This document shows, piece by piece, positions 62,615-64,000 of a DNA stretch of 64,000 bases. The position numbers were made by a program, and so were the translations under genes. The DNA lies in contig CM063499.1 in NCBI GenBank assembly GCA_032207245.1, forward strand, positions 77,393,379 through 77,457,378, given 5' to 3'. Position 1 is the stretch's first letter. Every line of letters begins with the position of its first letter. This DNA is from Pardosa pseudoannulata (taxonomy: Eukaryota; Arthropoda; Arachnida; Araneae; Lycosidae). The notes beneath the pieces were generated by a model that saw only the letters and a program-made list of their open reading frames with translations, searched no databases and was not told where the DNA came from.

Positions 62615-64000
62615 TCCAATTCGTTCTGTCGATCACTATGCCAAGTTTTAAATTTTACCTCAGCTTCTTCTTGTTTTATCTTCTTTCTTAGATCGTTGGT
62701 TTAAATTTTACCTCAATTTCTTTTCTTTCTCAGATCGTCGGTTCAAATTTTGCCTCATTTTTATTTTCATCTTCTTTCTAAGATCGTTGGTTCAAATTTT
62801 GTCAGATTCTTCTTATTTTCCTCTTCTTTCTCAGATCGTCGGTTTATATTTTATCTGATTCTTCTTATTTTCATCTTTTTACTCAGATCGTTCGTTCAAA
62901 TTATGTGAGATTCTTCTAGTTTTCATCTTTTTGAGATCGTCGGTTCAAATTTTATCTCAGATTCTTCTTATTTTCATATTCTTCCTCAGATCGTTGGTTC
63001 AAATTATACGACAGATTTTCTTTCTCAAATCGTCGTTTCAAATTTCATCTCAGATTCTTATTTTCATCTTCGTTTTCAGATGTCGGTTCAAATTTATCTC
63101 GGATTCTTTTTTCATCTTTGTATTCAGATCGTTGGTTCAAATTTTATCTGAGATTTTTTCATTTTCATCTTCTTTCTCAGATCGTTGGTTCAAATTTTGC
63201 CTCAGATTCTTATTTTATCTTTCTCAGGTTGTTGGTTCAAATTTTATCTCGGATTCTTCTTATTTTCATCTTTCTCAGATCGTCAGTTCAAATTTTATCT
63301 CAGATTCTTATTTTCATCCTTCTCATATCGACGGTTCAAATTTTATCTTGGATTCTTCTCATTTTCATCTTCTTTCTCAGATCGTCGGTTCAAGTTATAT
63401 CTGATTCCTTTTTTCATCTTTGTACTGAGATCGTTGGTTCAAATTTTATCTGAGATTCTTATTTTCATCATTCTCAGATCGTCGGCTCAAATTTTATCTG
63501 AGATTCTTGTTATTTTCATCTTTTTTTTCTCAGATCGTTGGTTCAAATTTTATCTCTGATTCTTGTTTTCGTCTTTCTCAGCTCGTCGGTTCAAATTTTA
63601 CCTCATATTCTTATTTTTATCTTCTTTCTCAGATCGTCTTTTCAAATTTCATCTCAGATTTTTATTTTCATATTCTTTCTCAGATCGTTGGTTCAAATTT
63701 TGCCTTAGATTCTTCTTATTTTCCTCTTTTTTCTCGGATCGTTGGTACAAATTTTATCTCAGATTCTTCTTATTTTCATATTTTTTCTCAGATCGTTGGT
63801 TCAAATTTTATCGCAGATTTTTCTTTTTATTTTCTTTCTCAGATCGTTTTTTACTCGGATCATTTGTTCAAACTATACCTGAGATTCTTCTCGTTTTCAT
63901 CTTTTTGACATCGTCGGCTCAAATTTTATCTGCGATTCTTGTTACTTTCATCTTTTTTTCTCAGATCGTTGGTTGAAATTTTATCTCCGATTCTTATTTT
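62615..64000. repeat. T-rich minisatellite (unit about 55-60 bp), runs off the window
   Basis: A unit of the form TTTCTCAGATCGTTGGTTCA, AATTTTATCTCAGATTCT, TCTTATTTTCATCTTC repeats more than 20 times with many small length changes. Phe/Ser-rich + frames in all three phases are by-products. The right boundary is outside the window. Confidence 0.93.

Noticed and set aside
62931..63976. Overlapping 110-157-residue Phe/Ser-rich frames suggesting membrane proteins
   Set aside because: All three + frames are open simultaneously because the T-rich minisatellite lacks stops; the composition explains the hydrophobicity.

Overview
The window is AT-rich eukaryotic nuclear DNA, very probably from an arthropod and most likely a chelicerate/spider. 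The grounds are one gene with GT-AG introns of about 2-8.6 kb, no bacterial-style gene packing, and a dense layer of hAT, piggyBac, mariner/Tc1, Tigger/pogo, Helitron-like and jockey-like elements plus tRNA-headed SINEs. The species call is inference from repeat character, not from a marker gene.

Left third (1-24,900, + strand): the last eight coding exons of the Sec1/Munc18-family gene SCFD2 (Sec1 family domain-containing 2). All seven introns have GT..AG ends, all phases agree, and the joined exons give a 321-residue C-terminal part ending in an acidic tail, with a poly(A) signal about 110 bp after the stop. The introns hold most of the mobile DNA: several hAT elements with near-perfect 8-bp target duplications, a Tigger/pogo element, a 463-bp tandem duplication, and an array of three LTRs from a non-autonomous retrotransposon nested inside a TIR element in the last intron.

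Middle (24,900-40,300): no confidently identified host gene. It holds TTAA-flanked piggyBac-type MITEs (three flanked by perfect TTAA), a Helitron-like 5' end, broken mariner and Tc1/mariner transposases, Tigger copies, SINEs, a hAT with a perfect 8-bp duplication, and one candidate promoter with two small exons (about 33,180-38,195) that join in frame but that I cannot name.

Right (40,300-64,000): a 239-bp satellite array, two jockey-like LINE 3' ends, a pair of about 780-bp TIR elements, a hAT element with a perfect duplication, a piggyBac-in-hAT nest, a THAP-type zinc-finger reading frame on the minus strand, a mariner fossil, an unclassified 2.3-kb TIR element with an internal duplication, and a T-rich minisatellite that runs off the right edge.

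I see no operon, CRISPR array, genuine tRNA or rRNA gene, or multi-gene system. The noteworthy material is nested and duplicated mobile DNA, the THAP frame whose stop abuts a splice donor, and the unassigned candidate exons. All coordinates and motif matches were read by eye; no alignment or search was run.
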